From the NCBI GenBank assembly GCA_011037195.1, contig JAAEAF010006598.1, positions 1 to 64,000 on the forward strand: a DNA stretch of 64,000 nt, given 5' to 3'. The DNA is from Triatoma infestans (taxonomy: Eukaryota; Arthropoda; Insecta; Hemiptera; Reduviidae). Within the stretch, counting starts at the first letter, position 1; each line of letters opens with the position of its first letter. The notes beneath the pieces are model-generated. The model saw only the letters and a list, made by a program, of their open reading frames with translations, searched no databases and was not told where the DNA came from. This document shows positions 30,561 to 41,978 of the stretch, piece by piece. A program made the translations under genes and the position numbers.

Positions 30561-31804
30561 GGATTAAAGATTGTGATTGATTACTCTATAAATTGTCTTC
30601 TTCTACTGAATTATTAAAGTCGATTGTTGAACGAGCGTGCGCAATCTAGAGATTGCGTTGAACAATCAATCTAGAATTTCATTAATGGGAAATCACAGAT
30701 TGACATTTTGACAAAAATAACTCCTCTGCAATCTGAAGCGTTACATTTGCCATCAATCAGCTGAATATAAATTAGATCAGATGTTAACATCTAATGAACT
30801 GAGAGGAAAAATCTCTGTTTTCATTTTCAACATAATTATTTGAAAACAAAATAAAAATATGTAGGAATAACAAAAGTAATCAGTTTAATACTTTAAAAAA
30901 GAAAAAAGTAATTTGTAAAATGAAGCTGGAGTACATGTGGTCTCCATTTCTCATTCTTCTTCTTGTTCAGCATCCATCTGGAAGTTTTAAGGTCAATGGT
31001 TCGCTTTAAATGAGTGTAACCACTGTGAGTCTGTATGAGTGAGTGAGTGTGACAGTGAAATACAAACCAGTATGGTAATAAAAGAAAGAGATAGAAGGTG
31101 ACTGGATGGTGGTTGGTGGTCGTTCTGGCCATAGGATTTGTGTGTGTGTGTGTGTGTGAGGTAATAGTAGTAGTGTTGTATGAATGTGTTTATAAAAGGA
31201 AAGTGAAATGATGTAACCATGTGTATAACCTGCCTTTTATAATATCTCGGTTAGAGAGTGCAAGTGCATTTCTTTTATTGTTGTATTGTCGGGCACTCTC
31301 GTGTTTCTTTCGTTGTCCCATCGTCCTTTGTTTTCATCTTTCCGTGACCTAATGAACCATCGAACCTCGTTAACATTTCAGTTTCTTTCTGAAATGTTTG
31401 TCTTAAATTACAGCATTCTGAATTGTATTCTCTCTCTCTCTCTCTCATTTGTCTCCATCGCTCTTTCAATACGAACAGTTTACAATTAAGATTTAATGAT
31501 GCATAAAGAAGAACGACAGAACATGTTACATTTAACATTATTACGATTTTCTGTGTCGAACTTTTGTATCTGTGTATTAATTTCTGGAGATCTGGGTCTA
31601 ACCCACCTAAGATTCTCAAGAGTCCGAACAAATCGGACCATGAGAGAAAATCAATACAGCTATCATCTTAAAAGGTATCAGTCATAAAACAAAACCTAAA
31701 AGCGTTATTGTCATGGTAACTAGGCATTGCTTTCTAGAATAATTCGGTTAATGTAACAGATTCACAGAAGGAAATAGAAAAATAATAGATGTACTGCCAT
31801 TTTC
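30561..31804. other. A+T-rich and simple-sequence region
   Basis: (GT)n at 31138-31158 and (TC)n at 31431-31446. Minus-strand frames around 31.0-31.6 kb are low-complexity. No gene supported. Confidence 0.45.
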
Positions 31805-31915
31805 TAAAAGTCTTTTTTTATACTTAAAACATTTATTTCCGGTTAATACTCATTTTTGATAATTTACCACTATCACAATACTTCCTCTTAAAGCAGTAAG
31901 AAAATTATTATTATC
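31805..31915 (-). repeat. DR1 5'-end fragment (minus)
   Basis: tatttccggttaatactc, then atcacaatacttcctctt, then aaagcagtaagaaaatt. Confidence 0.65.
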
Positions 31916-31919
31916 ATTA

Positions 31920-32335
31920 TTAGTATTCGTCAGAGGGGTAGGACTAAGTCCTGTGCTATCCAAAGCCCCTCGAGACCTATTTGTAGCTACCAAGCTACCG
32001 CAAAGAACAATAACAACAAAACTCTAGAGCACAAATGCAGACTGAAGTCTAATTTACTAGAGTCTAGAGCACAAATACAGACTGAAGTCTAATTTATTTA
32101 AGATATAATCAGTTCGAACAAACCGGACTGTGATGGAAGTACCTAAGCTCTTCCACAAATATCCCTACACAGACCAAAAGTCCTGAACCTGATTTCCTTA
32201 CAACTCAAGCAATCTGCCCTGAGGTGGACGGTTGTTTCTTCCTCTGTCTCATTTAAACGGAGACTGGCCGTTTTAAACCGGCCACTGGGTCAATATTCTT
32301 TCCTATATACTGGTTTAAAGATGTACGACCGCTAA
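31920..32335 (-). pseudogene. LINE ORF2 C-terminus and 3' tail (minus)
   Basis: The minus strand reads ETEEETTVHLRADCLSC followed by KEIRFRTFGLCRD (about 32250-32140), matching the Glu-rich Cys/His tail at 13.15 kb (EEEETALHMLCHW). The 3' UTR (32000-31925) contains gcccctctgacgaatacta-type sequence ending in AAT repeats. Confidence 0.55.
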
Positions 32336-32393
32336 CCTAGCAGTGACAGGAAATATGATGTTGAATAAAACGCAATGCTCTCACAAAATTGTA

Positions 32394-32675
32394 TTACGGA
32401 AAGTGAGTGAGGATAAAGAGTTTAAGGGAAGAATTGAGGGATCGAGCGAAAGAGGTTTGGTAGCGTTGACTAGTTAGAAGTCTGGTGTACTTGTGTCCGA
32501 TTGCCCGGCCACCCGAGAACTGCTTATATGACTTCCGAACCATTTCAAGAAACATAGCGAATCTCGTATCACCATGAACTGTTAGTTTATCTAATTTATC
32601 TGACAAGAATAAATAGGAATTGTTAGGCTTGAAGATGATTCTGGAATCAAGAAATCCTTTATCATAGGATCTCAT
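32394..32675 (-). other. Unassigned 93-codon frame
   Basis: Open minus-strand frame beginning MRSYDKGFLDSRIIFKPNNS. No recognised motif. It lies between two minus-strand LINE fragments, so LINE origin is possible. Confidence 0.2.
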
Positions 32676-32889
32676 GCATTTGAAGTTACAGCAGCCTAGG
32701 TTGTCTGAATTTTCTTTTGGTTAGTTGCTAGTTTATCTTGGCTTACGGAGTGAGACTGCTAAACTTCGGATTTAATACTGTATACCTGGGTTTTCACTCT
32801 TTCATTATTTCTAGAGCCATCCATTTATTCCAATGATGGTAGCTTTGCCAGAAGTGATCTTTAAATTTCTTCCTCTTCCTTTGATGCTA

Positions 32890-33620
32890 CAGTGCCAGTC
32901 CCACTATGCACCTGGACCTCATCAATGAGTGTCTGATCCTCCTGTCTGTTTGCTGCCTTAGCGCGCCATCTCCTTACCCCTGTACGGTGCAGCTCCTCAC
33001 ATTATCTAACCATCTTGAGCGAGCCGATCTCTAAGCCTCGCTCCTCCCGGTTTCCCATACATCCGGTTCCCCTGTAGCCTCTTTAGTTCTTCGTTTGAGC
33101 GGATTCTCCACTCCCTATTCTGTCTGATTCTGATTTTCCTCAGTACTTTTCTTTCCCAGATTTGCAGAATCTTTTCGTATTTTTTAGACATTGCTCATGT
33201 TTCGCTATCGTATACAACTATCGGCCCAACTATTTATTGTCTTGTAGATGACACATTCTTGAAGGGTAGAGCAGGCATCTTTCCTGATGCCATCCTCACT
33301 CTTATATCTGCGCTACTATCATTGTTTCCTGACACGACTGATCCAAGGTGATCACATACGGAAATGCTGTGATTTATAATTTGAACCTTCGATCCACCGG
33401 TCGTCCCTGGTGTCTCGCGGTATTCATATCTTGGTTTTATCATTGGCCTTCCTAATGCTACCATGGACCGCGCTATTATGAGCACGTCATCTGCATACGC
33501 CAGATGTTAGGTCCACCGGTTATGGTGCCACCATGTCTCGTCTTAATCTGATGACCCGCTCCAGATTAAGATTAAATATAACGGGCGACAGAACTCTTCT
33601 GATAGGGAATTTCTCTAAGT
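32890..33620 (-). pseudogene. LINE-A reverse transcriptase, C-terminal half (minus)
   Basis: From about 33610 leftwards: RRVLSPVIFNLNLERVIR (RT motif B region), a frameshift, then LAYADDVLIIARSM with an intact YADD box (codons about 33497-33483). The ALGRP...DHLGSVVSGNND segment follows. Another frame reads MSKKYEKILQIWERKVLRKI and WRIRSNEELKRL (33191-33040), matching the C-terminal region at 63.1 kb. Stops and frameshifts disable it. Confidence 0.8.
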
Positions 33621-34089
33621 TTACTCCTATATAAACGTAAAAGTGAGTGAGTATAAACGTAACAAGTATTGTTAAACCTTTATTGTGTATATATCAATGA
33701 AATCAGCCAGACAGAAACTAAATACGTATACTGGTCATAATTACATTTGGTCAGTAAGTTAATCATTTAGCAGTACATATTATTCCATGGAGGTACTTAA
33801 CTACATATATCCCAAATATATATTTACTGAATCATTTATACATCTCCACAAACAGCCTTTATGATCATCTTCCTCTATGTCCTGAGTAGTTGTTGCTCTT
33901 AAAACGAAACTGAAGTTAATCTTCATTTTATTTGGGATTTTATTATCTGGTTTTATGTTAGTATTTTTATTTTATGGTGTCATATAAACGTTTAATATCG
34001 TAACATTGGTGTGAATATGAGAATTGAGGTATAGTTTTTTATTGTAATTTTTATTACCATCTTTGTTCTATTAACAAATCGTTTATTTG
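33621..34089. other. Nothing recognised
   Basis: A+T-rich, no supported feature. Confidence 0.45.
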
Positions 34090-34225
34090 TTTTACTTTTG
34101 CTTACTCTTATTGCAGCTTTGAAAAATAGTTTAGCGTCAAATAAAATTTTTGAAATTGCGTTTTTACTGGAAGTACATCTTTGAGGTCCTCTGATAAAAA
34201 AAAATGTTTTTTAGCGAATGGTCGG

Positions 34226-34263
<38 letters not shown>

Positions 34264-35215
34264 GGTGTGTGTGGGTTGTGTGTGGTGTGGGTGTGGGGTG
34301 GATGTGTGTGTGTGGTTTGAACAGAATATCTCAAAACGAAAAATCCCAGGAAACTCAAACTTGTATTCTCAAAATCGATCAACCGGAAGTGCGACTTTAC
34401 TGAATCGTTTTTGTTTCACTTTTTCGTGATTTTCACTTCTTCGCCTACTATCTTCACACACTAGAAGATAGTAGACGAAATATTCCTATCACGTTTATTT
34501 GAACATTTGATGAATCTCGGGAGGAAAATTGATTTTTGGAAGTGTTCTGAGGAAAATGTAGCGTCGTGTTTTCCTCTATAGTACAACTTTGAGTACAATG
34601 TATGTTTTTTTTAATCACCTGCAAAATATTAATATACATTAGACTCATTCCAAATTTTCAAATTTGAAGAAAATCGGTTAACCGGAAGTGCGACTTTACA
34701 GAATAGGTTTTTGAGTTTATTTGGAATTTTCTCGAAAACGGCTGTGACGATTTTCTTCAAACTTGGAATTCTAACTGCTCAGATAAAATCTCTTTTATTT
34801 ATACCATTTTTCCGGAAAAAAAATTGATTTTAGAGCAGTTTTGGAGGTTGTAAGTTAGGTTTAAATTAAAACTGCACACACAGCTTTGTGGGTTTTAACA
34901 GAGAGCGTAACCAATTTTTTTCATGGCCCCCTCCAACTGAACATTGTAAATGTTGCAAAAGAAAAGAAAAGTTGTTAATTAAATTATATGAAATGGAGTG
35001 AGAGAAAGTTGTGTGAGTGCTTCACACCAGATTTTTTTGGGGGAGGGGAGCTCAACGTTAAGTATTCCTCTGAAGTGATTGCTATCATGTATATAATATT
35101 AAGGTTCATTAAAAGCGTTGCTAGAATTCCAAATTTTGTAGACAATCAGTTGAGCGGAAGTGCGCCTGTATTGGATGTTTTGGGAGGTTGGGTAGCAGAG
35201 AAAGTAACTTAGGTT
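34090..35215 (+). repeat. DR1, near-complete copy plus extra monomer
   Basis: 5' end near 34091, composite (TA)n-(GT)n tract at 34229-34316, monomer starts at 34381 and 34680 (299 apart), 3' end tgagagaaagttgtgtgagt and cttcacaccag at 34998-35029. A further partial monomer follows (start about 35153), so units can be tandem. Confidence 0.9.
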
Positions 35216-35539
35216 GAGATAGACTTACTCAACACTATTTATATTGAATGGGAATATTAAGCACTGCATTACTGTATAGTTTAGAGTGACAATATGGTAG
35301 CGTCAGACGAGAGTGGTAGACTGACGGACAGAGTTACAGAGTGGGGACGATGATCGTAGAGTGCCTGACGGTTGTTCGAATGTCGTTTGAACGAGAGTGA
35401 ATTGGTAGTCAGGAGCCCTTGTCAGCTGGACTAGCTCCTACTTTCTTTAACTTCTCCATTCCAGATAATTATAAGGAGCCCTGGTGTGCTCCTTAGGTTC
35501 CGTTTTCTGAGAGCTACCGCTAGGGAGGCATGTAAATCT
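35216..35539. other. Nothing recognised
   Basis: More G-rich than average around 35300-35400 but no motif. Confidence 0.4.
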
Positions 35540-35960
35540 ATTACATGATAATATGTACAGATTTTTGGAATTTTCTCGAGTTGGCGGCTACATAGATTTT
35601 TCTTTAAACTTGGAAATGTAAAAATGCTCATTTCTATATGAAAAGCCATCATATCTCCATGGAAACTAGACTTTAGGGAGGATTCTAGGTTATCGGTAAT
35701 AATAGATGTTCAATTGTTATTGGGATTTGATGTAGATGCTGCATTTTCTGGACTATAATGTACTACCTGTTCTGTCTGGAAACCAACATGTACCCCCCCT
35801 CCGCTCAAGTATCACTAAGTTAAGGCAACTAAACTTTGAGTAAAAATTCTGGGTTTGAAGTGAATTTCTCAATTTTATAGTTCTATAAGTTGCTGTAAGA
35901 GAAGTAGCGTGAGTATTTCACATTCAGGACAGATCTTTTTTTTAATCATTATTTTTTCTG
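35540..35960 (+). repeat. DR1 3' portion
   Basis: ttttggaattttctcgagtt (about 35564), then a 3' end gtaagagaagtagcgtgagt and atttcacat at about 35894-35921. Confidence 0.65.
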
Positions 35961-36474
35961 ATAAACGCCCCCCCCCCCCGGCGGTTATTAATTTAATGTT
36001 GGAATTAGTTTGTATAACATGTTTCAAACTAAAATAGGTTCTTAGAAATGAAATAAACTTTATACTAGATCCGGTTTTATGGTTATATACTACCTACCAC
36101 GGTGGGCGTAACTCCATCACACAACTACAGAGGTAGATCAAGAGATTTTTTTATAGTTTACTAATTTCCTGCGTGTCTGTTTACTAACTTTTGTTTTTTG
36201 TAATAGTTTTCTTATCACCTAATAATTTTAAAAAGGTTAATTTTCAGGCAGATTGATTTTTTTTATTTTATTCAGGCTATAGATAATTGTGGTTTTTCGT
36301 TCCCCAACACTCTTTTTATAACTTCCTCCACCAACAAGCCATGAATCGTTTACAATTGCATAATACAAATAAATGAAAGCGATAACTGTGCAATAACTAT
36401 TTTATTATCTTTTTTAATTATCAAAAATAATAATAATAATAAAAAAAAAAGAAACTGGAACGCGTTTTTAATTA
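35961..36474. other. Nothing recognised
   Basis: A C run (35966-35977) and A+T-rich sequence. Confidence 0.4.
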
Positions 36475-36905
36475 TTCATGCTTGGTTTTTATTTTTCTAC
36501 ATTCTCTTGCTGCAGCGAAGAGAATCACAATATTTGTGTCAGAATTTGGAAATAGCGTTTTTACAAGAAATACATGTCGAGGTCCATTGAGAAAGAAAAA
36601 GTGGTTTCTACAAAATGGATGTGTGTTTGTCTATTGTCTATGCATAATCAGCATAATTCTGGGTGAGGGATGATGCTAACACTTTCCCTCTATAGTATCG
36701 ATTCAATATATTTTACGATTCAACCAACCATATAAAATTAATAATAAGAATTAGATGGGTTGGCGAAATTCCGTTTTTTTTTTTTTTTTTTGGAAGAAAA
36801 TCGGATGACGAGAACTGCAACTACTGACCGTTTTTTCTCATGATTTAGAGGGGTTTGGTGGAACTGGGCGGTCCACTTCCCTCAGTACTATCGCTTTACA
36901 ATAGT
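36475..36905 (+). repeat. DR1 fragments
   Basis: A 5' part (ttctcttgctgcagcgaag, about 36502) and a monomer tail ending ggtccacttccctcagtact (about 36870), also seen at about 39930. Confidence 0.55.
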
Positions 36906-36982
36906 TTCGACCCAATGTTCCTGTATAATATTTAAATTGTTTTGTATAATATTTAAATATTATACAGGAACATTGGGTCGAA
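36906..36982. repeat. Perfect 32-bp hairpin
   Basis: 36906-36937 is the exact reverse complement of 36951-36982, with a 13-base loop. Surrounded by DR1 fragments. Its size resembles a microRNA precursor, but nothing else supports that. Confidence 0.9.
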
Positions 36983-37169
36983 CATTGCTTAAGCAATGTA
37001 AACATTTTAATAAAAATTCGATGTAAGTGCTCGCTGAGTCATGGCGAGTAATCATCTTAAAATTCAATAATACGTGCTCGAAGAAGATTACCAGGACAAA
37101 TAGCCTGTCCCAACAGAGCGGCCCACACTTTTCCTTCTGCCTAGTGCTGGTGCAGTTTAGCTCATTAAG

Positions 37170-38250
37170 CGCTTTATTTATTACTTTCTCTTACTGCTGT
37201 AAGAGGAAATATTGCAATCGTGACAAATTTTCAATATCGAGTTTCCACCGGAAATACACATTTTGAAGTCCCCCGAGTCTTTGCTGCTTATTTTTCTACG
37301 TTGAATTTTGTAAATTACTTTTAATTTTTCTTAATATTTTCCGTGCTCTGTGCTATGATACCAGATCCAAGAGAGTTTACCTAAAACTGGCCTGAAAGTA
37401 GTGACTTTACTTTTATTTCAATCCCTTCTAACACTCGTAAGTTTTTCAAATTCATTTCACCATTTGAAATATCATGAAAACTCTAGGTATTTTCTTTCGT
37501 TAATTTCTCTTAAATATAGAAAGAATATTTTGTTTTTAAATAACTCACATTTTGTTTATCGAATGTTTTGATTATGGTAACTAATTTTCGGCGCGGGATT
37601 ATTAAAATGATAGCGAACTGGACTTCAAAAGTGGAGTTCTGTATTCAAGCCGTGTGCTGCCCTTACAATTTCACACGACTTTCACGGCAATTAATACAAT
37701 TTAATTCACAAATTTTCTTTGAAATTGCAATGTTTTACAAACTGTTAGTTGGAGTTGCCAATACCGAGTTATGCATTCCTGAATATGACTTGTGTGGCAA
37801 TGCAGACCAAAAACCGACCGACTGGTCCCCAACTATTCTAAAATCAGTTTCTCCGGAAAATGTATGAAATAGTTGGGGAGATATAAAAGGATCATCTTAT
37901 CATTGTGCATTTGATTATTACAGATTAAAAGTTTAAAGAAAATCAGTGTAGCCGTTTTCAAGAAAATCGCGATAAATTAAAAAAAAAAAATCAGTAAAGT
38001 CGCAGTTCCAGTGGATGGATTTTCACCGAACCTTCGTCTTTTTCAGAAAATCTAGACGGAATTCAAGTTTGAGCTTCCTGTACCTTTTCGTATCTAAGGC
38101 CACACGTAGGAGACCATTCACTAATCAATTTTGTTCTCACTCAGTGGACCTCAAAACATGTATTTCCGGTCAAAACTCAATTACGAAAATTTGACACAAT
38201 CAGCAATACTTCCTCTTTTACTAAGAGTAAAAGGGAAGTTTTACGACTGT
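37170..38250. repeat. Two DR1 pieces in opposite orientation
   Basis: A plus 5' end (37182-37290: ttactttctcttactgctg, gcaatcgtgac) and, after about 350 unassigned bases, a minus copy from about 37650 to 38250 (ends tcctcttttactaagagta). A 99-codon plus frame at 37568-37867 lies mostly in the minus copy and is not coding. Confidence 0.75.
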
Positions 38251-38869
38251 AAAATTGTCTGAATATAATGGCCGTTTTGCTTTAGGACTTATTAGACATT
38301 CTACTACATTGACAACCAGCAATATATCAGTCTCAAATCAATGGACATTAAAATATCATAGATAACAACTGTCCAGCTTGATTATAATGGAATTAATAAA
38401 AAAAGGAGGATCATAGATAACAACTGGCTATGAAATTGTATCATCTGGGAGAAGAGTTGGGAGGAGGGACCGAATTGGAAGCTTTATATATATATATAAA
38501 ATAATAATAATAATAATAATAATGATAATAATAATAATAATAATAATAATAATTAACATAAAGATAGGATGGCGCCTTTAAGGCGGCAAAGTTATTTCCA
38601 AGGTCTTAATCAAGTGTGTGCTCCGTCTCTCTCTCTCTCTCTCTGTTGGGCAGAATAGTATACTCAATCAGGCATTTCCTGTCAACATACCGGCCTGCGC
38701 ACAACACCCAACACCATCTGGCCCACATCATTGTAATCACTTTTTTGGCAGGTAAACACCTGATGATTACGGTAAACATATGTTTGGTTCGGTCTTTTTG
38801 TTTGATATAAACATTCTGATTCTGGGTTGTTGGCACTTACTTTTTCAATTTTCAGTTTTATTCTTTCTC
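38251..38869. other. Unassigned with TAA microsatellite
   Basis: (TAA/TGA)n-rich run at 38499-38556 and (TC)n at 38625-38644. No gene supported. Confidence 0.5.
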
Positions 38870-38985
38870 ATGTTTATTACTTTCTCTTACTGCTTTAAGA
38901 GAAAATATCGTGATGTGTCTAGTTTTTTAAAATGGGTGGAAATATTGTCACCGGAAATACATGATTTTTTAGACATTCCCGGTAT
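38870..38985 (+). repeat. DR1 5'-end fragment
   Basis: ttactttctcttactgctt (about 38878), then aagagaaaatatcgtgat, then caccggaaatacatgatt. Confidence 0.7.
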
Positions 38986-39309
38986 ATCCTTTTCCTGATT
39001 CCTTTTTAGACTTCTGCTAAATGAACTGAACTGTTCTAGAAAGCATTGCCTTGTTAGGATGGCAATAACTCTTTTAGGATTTGTTTTATGATTGGCACTT
39101 GTTGAGTTCATGTTTTTATTGATAATACAGGAATTAAAAGTCTTAGGAAGATCTTTGAATATAATGGGCAGTTTCTATAGAACAGGATATTTTTTCGTAT
39201 CAACTTCCCTTTTGCCATCAAAATATATTGCTTTGATCTTCTTTAATTGGCTTCATCTTTCACTTTATAGTAATAGTGTTACTTTTTCTTGCATACAAGA
39301 ATAATGGAA
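38986..39309. other. Nothing recognised
   Basis: A 70-codon plus frame has no motif. Confidence 0.4.
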
Positions 39310-40425
39310 ACCGTTGGTTCGGGAATATATTATGATAGTGTAAATTTTTCAATTTCGAGTTTTGAGGTCTTCTGAGTCACAGGAAAAGTGGGTATTAGAA
39401 AACCTTCAGAATGTTTGTACTTGACATTCTTCTGATCGGGCATCACCATTGGATCCAACAGAAAGTTAGTTATCAGTCACAATTCCTCAACCGGAAGTAC
39501 CACTTTACTGAATGGATTTTTTAGTTTTTCACCATTTTCTCGAAAATGGCCTCAACGATTTTCTTTAATCCTTGGATACACTTCAATTTGAAACATTTTT
39601 CCGGGAAATTCATTCAAGGGGAGTTTTGAGAGAGAGGTATGAAGTTTTACTCTCCTTTAAAGTGCTATTTTAGTTCATTCTACGATCCTATCATCTGTAT
39701 AATATTAATTAGAATAATTAAATATGTTGTTAAAATTCCGATTTTGAAGAAAATCGGTTGACCGGAAGTGCAACTTTACTGAACTTTTTTTTTTTGCGAT
39801 CAAGACACCAACCGATTTATTCATATATGGTATTTAATTTAATAAGACTTGGAAATATCTATCACTTTTATTTGAAACGTTTTTAAAAGAAAATTGATTA
39901 AGAGCGGTTCTGGGGGAGCTGGGAGGTCAGACTTCCCTCAGAGCTATCGCTAAAATGCAATGTAAGCGTTCGATGAGATAGTCATGGCGAGCATTCATGC
40001 TAAAATTTACCTGAACATTCATCGAGGAATGTTTTTCTTTTTCCGTATTTAAAGAAAATCAGTTGCCCGGAAGTGTGACTTACTTACAGGTTTTTTTTTT
40101 TCATTTTCTATGGATTTTTCTTCATAAGAGAAACCATGTTTCATCAAAACTTGGTATGTAATATATTCTATAATCTATATGAGATATATATAGTATATAG
40201 CGACATCTGTTCTATAGGGGCCTATTTCTTTTGATTGAAATGTTTTCCAAGAAAATTGGTTTTTGGAAGTGGGATTTTAGGGGGGGGAGTAAGATTATGG
40301 TTTCTCTACCGGACGAATCTATCATCGATATAGTACTAATTAGAATTAAATGTGTTGCCAAAATTTTGATTTTGACGATAAATTGGTTTACCGAAGTACG
40401 ACTTATAATTACTGCCTAAATATAT
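39310..40425 (+). repeat. DR1 copy with four consecutive monomers
   Basis: Monomer starts (ccggaagt or close) at about 39490, 39762, 40066 and 40390, spaced 272, 304 and 324 bases. Each is followed by the gattttcttgaaa-type and acttttatttgaaa-type landmarks in order. Elsewhere copies have one or two. Confidence 0.8.
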
Positions 40426-40839
40426 TTCGGAAGTAAATATCTGTGTATATTTGGTAAAAGGGCAATAACCATATAAATAAATCAATCAATAATCCAAACT
40501 TCGTCCTAAAAGTTTATATTCTTTTTTTTTGTCCAAATAATGGACAAACATGCAGAATACTGCGAAATTGATTATGCAAATTTTAAGGCCAATCCTTAAA
40601 TATACATAAATAAATATACGATAACATATTTGCGGTAACATAGACTTATATTAAACAATGTGCTTGTTTAATATATTTAATTAATAACAAATAAAGAAAG
40701 AAAGTTGAAGTTCTCAAATTACCATTTAAAGATCGACCGACCACACGAATTAAATGTTTTCACCACAACTTGACGGCTAATTGTTTATTTTTTATTTTTT
40801 TAAATAAAGGGTCAAAAAAAATAATATTGACATTTAAAT
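40426..40839. other. Nothing recognised
   Basis: A+T-rich; no supported feature. Confidence 0.45.
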
Positions 40840-40910
40840 AAAATAAAAAAAAAGGTGTTTTCTGATGTGAAACACTCACCGACTTTTTCTTAGGCCTCTT
40901 TATAATAATA
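40840..40910 (-). repeat. DR1 3'-end fragment (minus)
   Basis: Complement of the 3' end: gatgtgaaacactcaccgac at about 40864-40883. Confidence 0.6.
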
Positions 40911-41039
40911 ACAGTAGTGCTTATATGTTTATAAGCCTTAATATATAGGTCGTTAGGGGGCAAGTGCCATCCTAACAGAAAAACCAATGTGCTCACATTA
41001 AGTTCTAATTCAAAATGTAGCCATAAACATAAGCATCCC

Positions 41040-41840
41040 CAAACATGAGGGTGAATGCACACCGCCAATAATATGTGTAAATTGTGGCGGAGAGCACAAT
41101 GCTACATCCTCGGGGTGCCCAATTTTAATGAAAGAAAGAGAAATCCAAAAAGTAAAAACTCTTCAACAATTGCCCTACCATGAGGCAAGGGCAATTGTTG
41201 AAAGCAAATCGTATGTAAATATGTGAGGTTTCATACGCTGAGAAGTTAAGGGCGCCCCTATCAGTGACACACTACATGTCAGTTCCTACAACTATCCAGG
41301 GGCAACAAATAAATGGCCCTCCCTGGCCTTAAAGGGAACTATTGTGAAGGTGGGAGAAATCCCACCATCCAGCTCCTCTCCGACTTTAAGGGGGGCCATT
41401 ACAAAGGTGGGAGAAATCTCACCATCTATACAAAATGCCCTTCTAGGGGCACCGGTAGCCGAAAGGCTACCTACAATAATTCCACTGTTAGTGGGAGTGT
41501 TACAAAGGTGGGATTGCCCCCACCTAAAGAAAAAATCGCTTCCAAAGGGGAGTGGAAGGTGGTTAGTCCACCGAAATGCTCTCCTAGGTGAAAAAGAAAT
41601 AGTGGTTTGATGTTGCCACCCCCATATACATTAAGTGTCAGCGGGGGAGCATCGGATCTACCAAAGGACAAATTGTCCTCCGGCCAAAGTGTCCGTACCA
41701 CGAAGCATCAATGGAAGCTGCTGGGAACGGACATTGAGGCCTCTGAATCGGAGGGTGAAAGCACTTCCGACCACCTCCCTAGAAGAAAAAAAAGGGGCTG
41801 GCCAAAAGGCAAGCCCCGGAAAACGTGTGCCACTGACTAA
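41040..41840 (+). pseudogene. LINE-B ORF1 (gag-like), C-terminal part
   Basis: CVNCGGEHNATSSGC (41074-41118) is a zinc knuckle of the C-X2-C-X3-H-X6-C type found in ORF1 of I/Jockey LINEs. A decayed first knuckle lies just upstream. The frame then breaks (stop near 41224). Later pieces run in shifted frames: a repeated KVGEI segment (about 41344-41430) and finally 41607-41840, ending in a basic tail RRKKRGWPKGKPRK that could bind nucleic acid. Confidence 0.7.
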
Positions 41841-41978
41841 TAATTACTATGATTACCTTTTCAGCATCCATGTATCTACGTCTTTATGTATATTATAGTT
41901 TTGAAATACCAATTTTTGTAAATATTTTAAATTCACTAGGCAAGATCCTGCCACTCGTGGTCACTTCTAGCTATTAAA

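Noticed and set aside
33006..33485. Two separate small minus-strand genes
   Set aside because: Both frames are pieces of one decayed LINE-A reverse transcriptase, linked by YADD upstream and the C-terminal blocks downstream.
34218..34316. Z-DNA or regulatory GT/TA block as an independent element
   Set aside because: The tract lies at the fixed microsatellite position of DR1, so no separate function is needed to explain it.
36906..36982. MicroRNA precursor
   Set aside because: Perfect pairing without mismatches, a 13-base loop and no conservation evidence; hairpin shape alone is not enough.
37568..37867. 99-codon frame that could look like a small gene
   Set aside because: Most of it is antisense to a DR1 copy, and other DR1 copies do not keep the frame.
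39490..40425. CRISPR-like or phage-like spaced repeats
   Set aside because: The repeated motif is part of ~300-base diverged monomers, not short identical repeats with unique spacers, and the DNA is eukaryotic.
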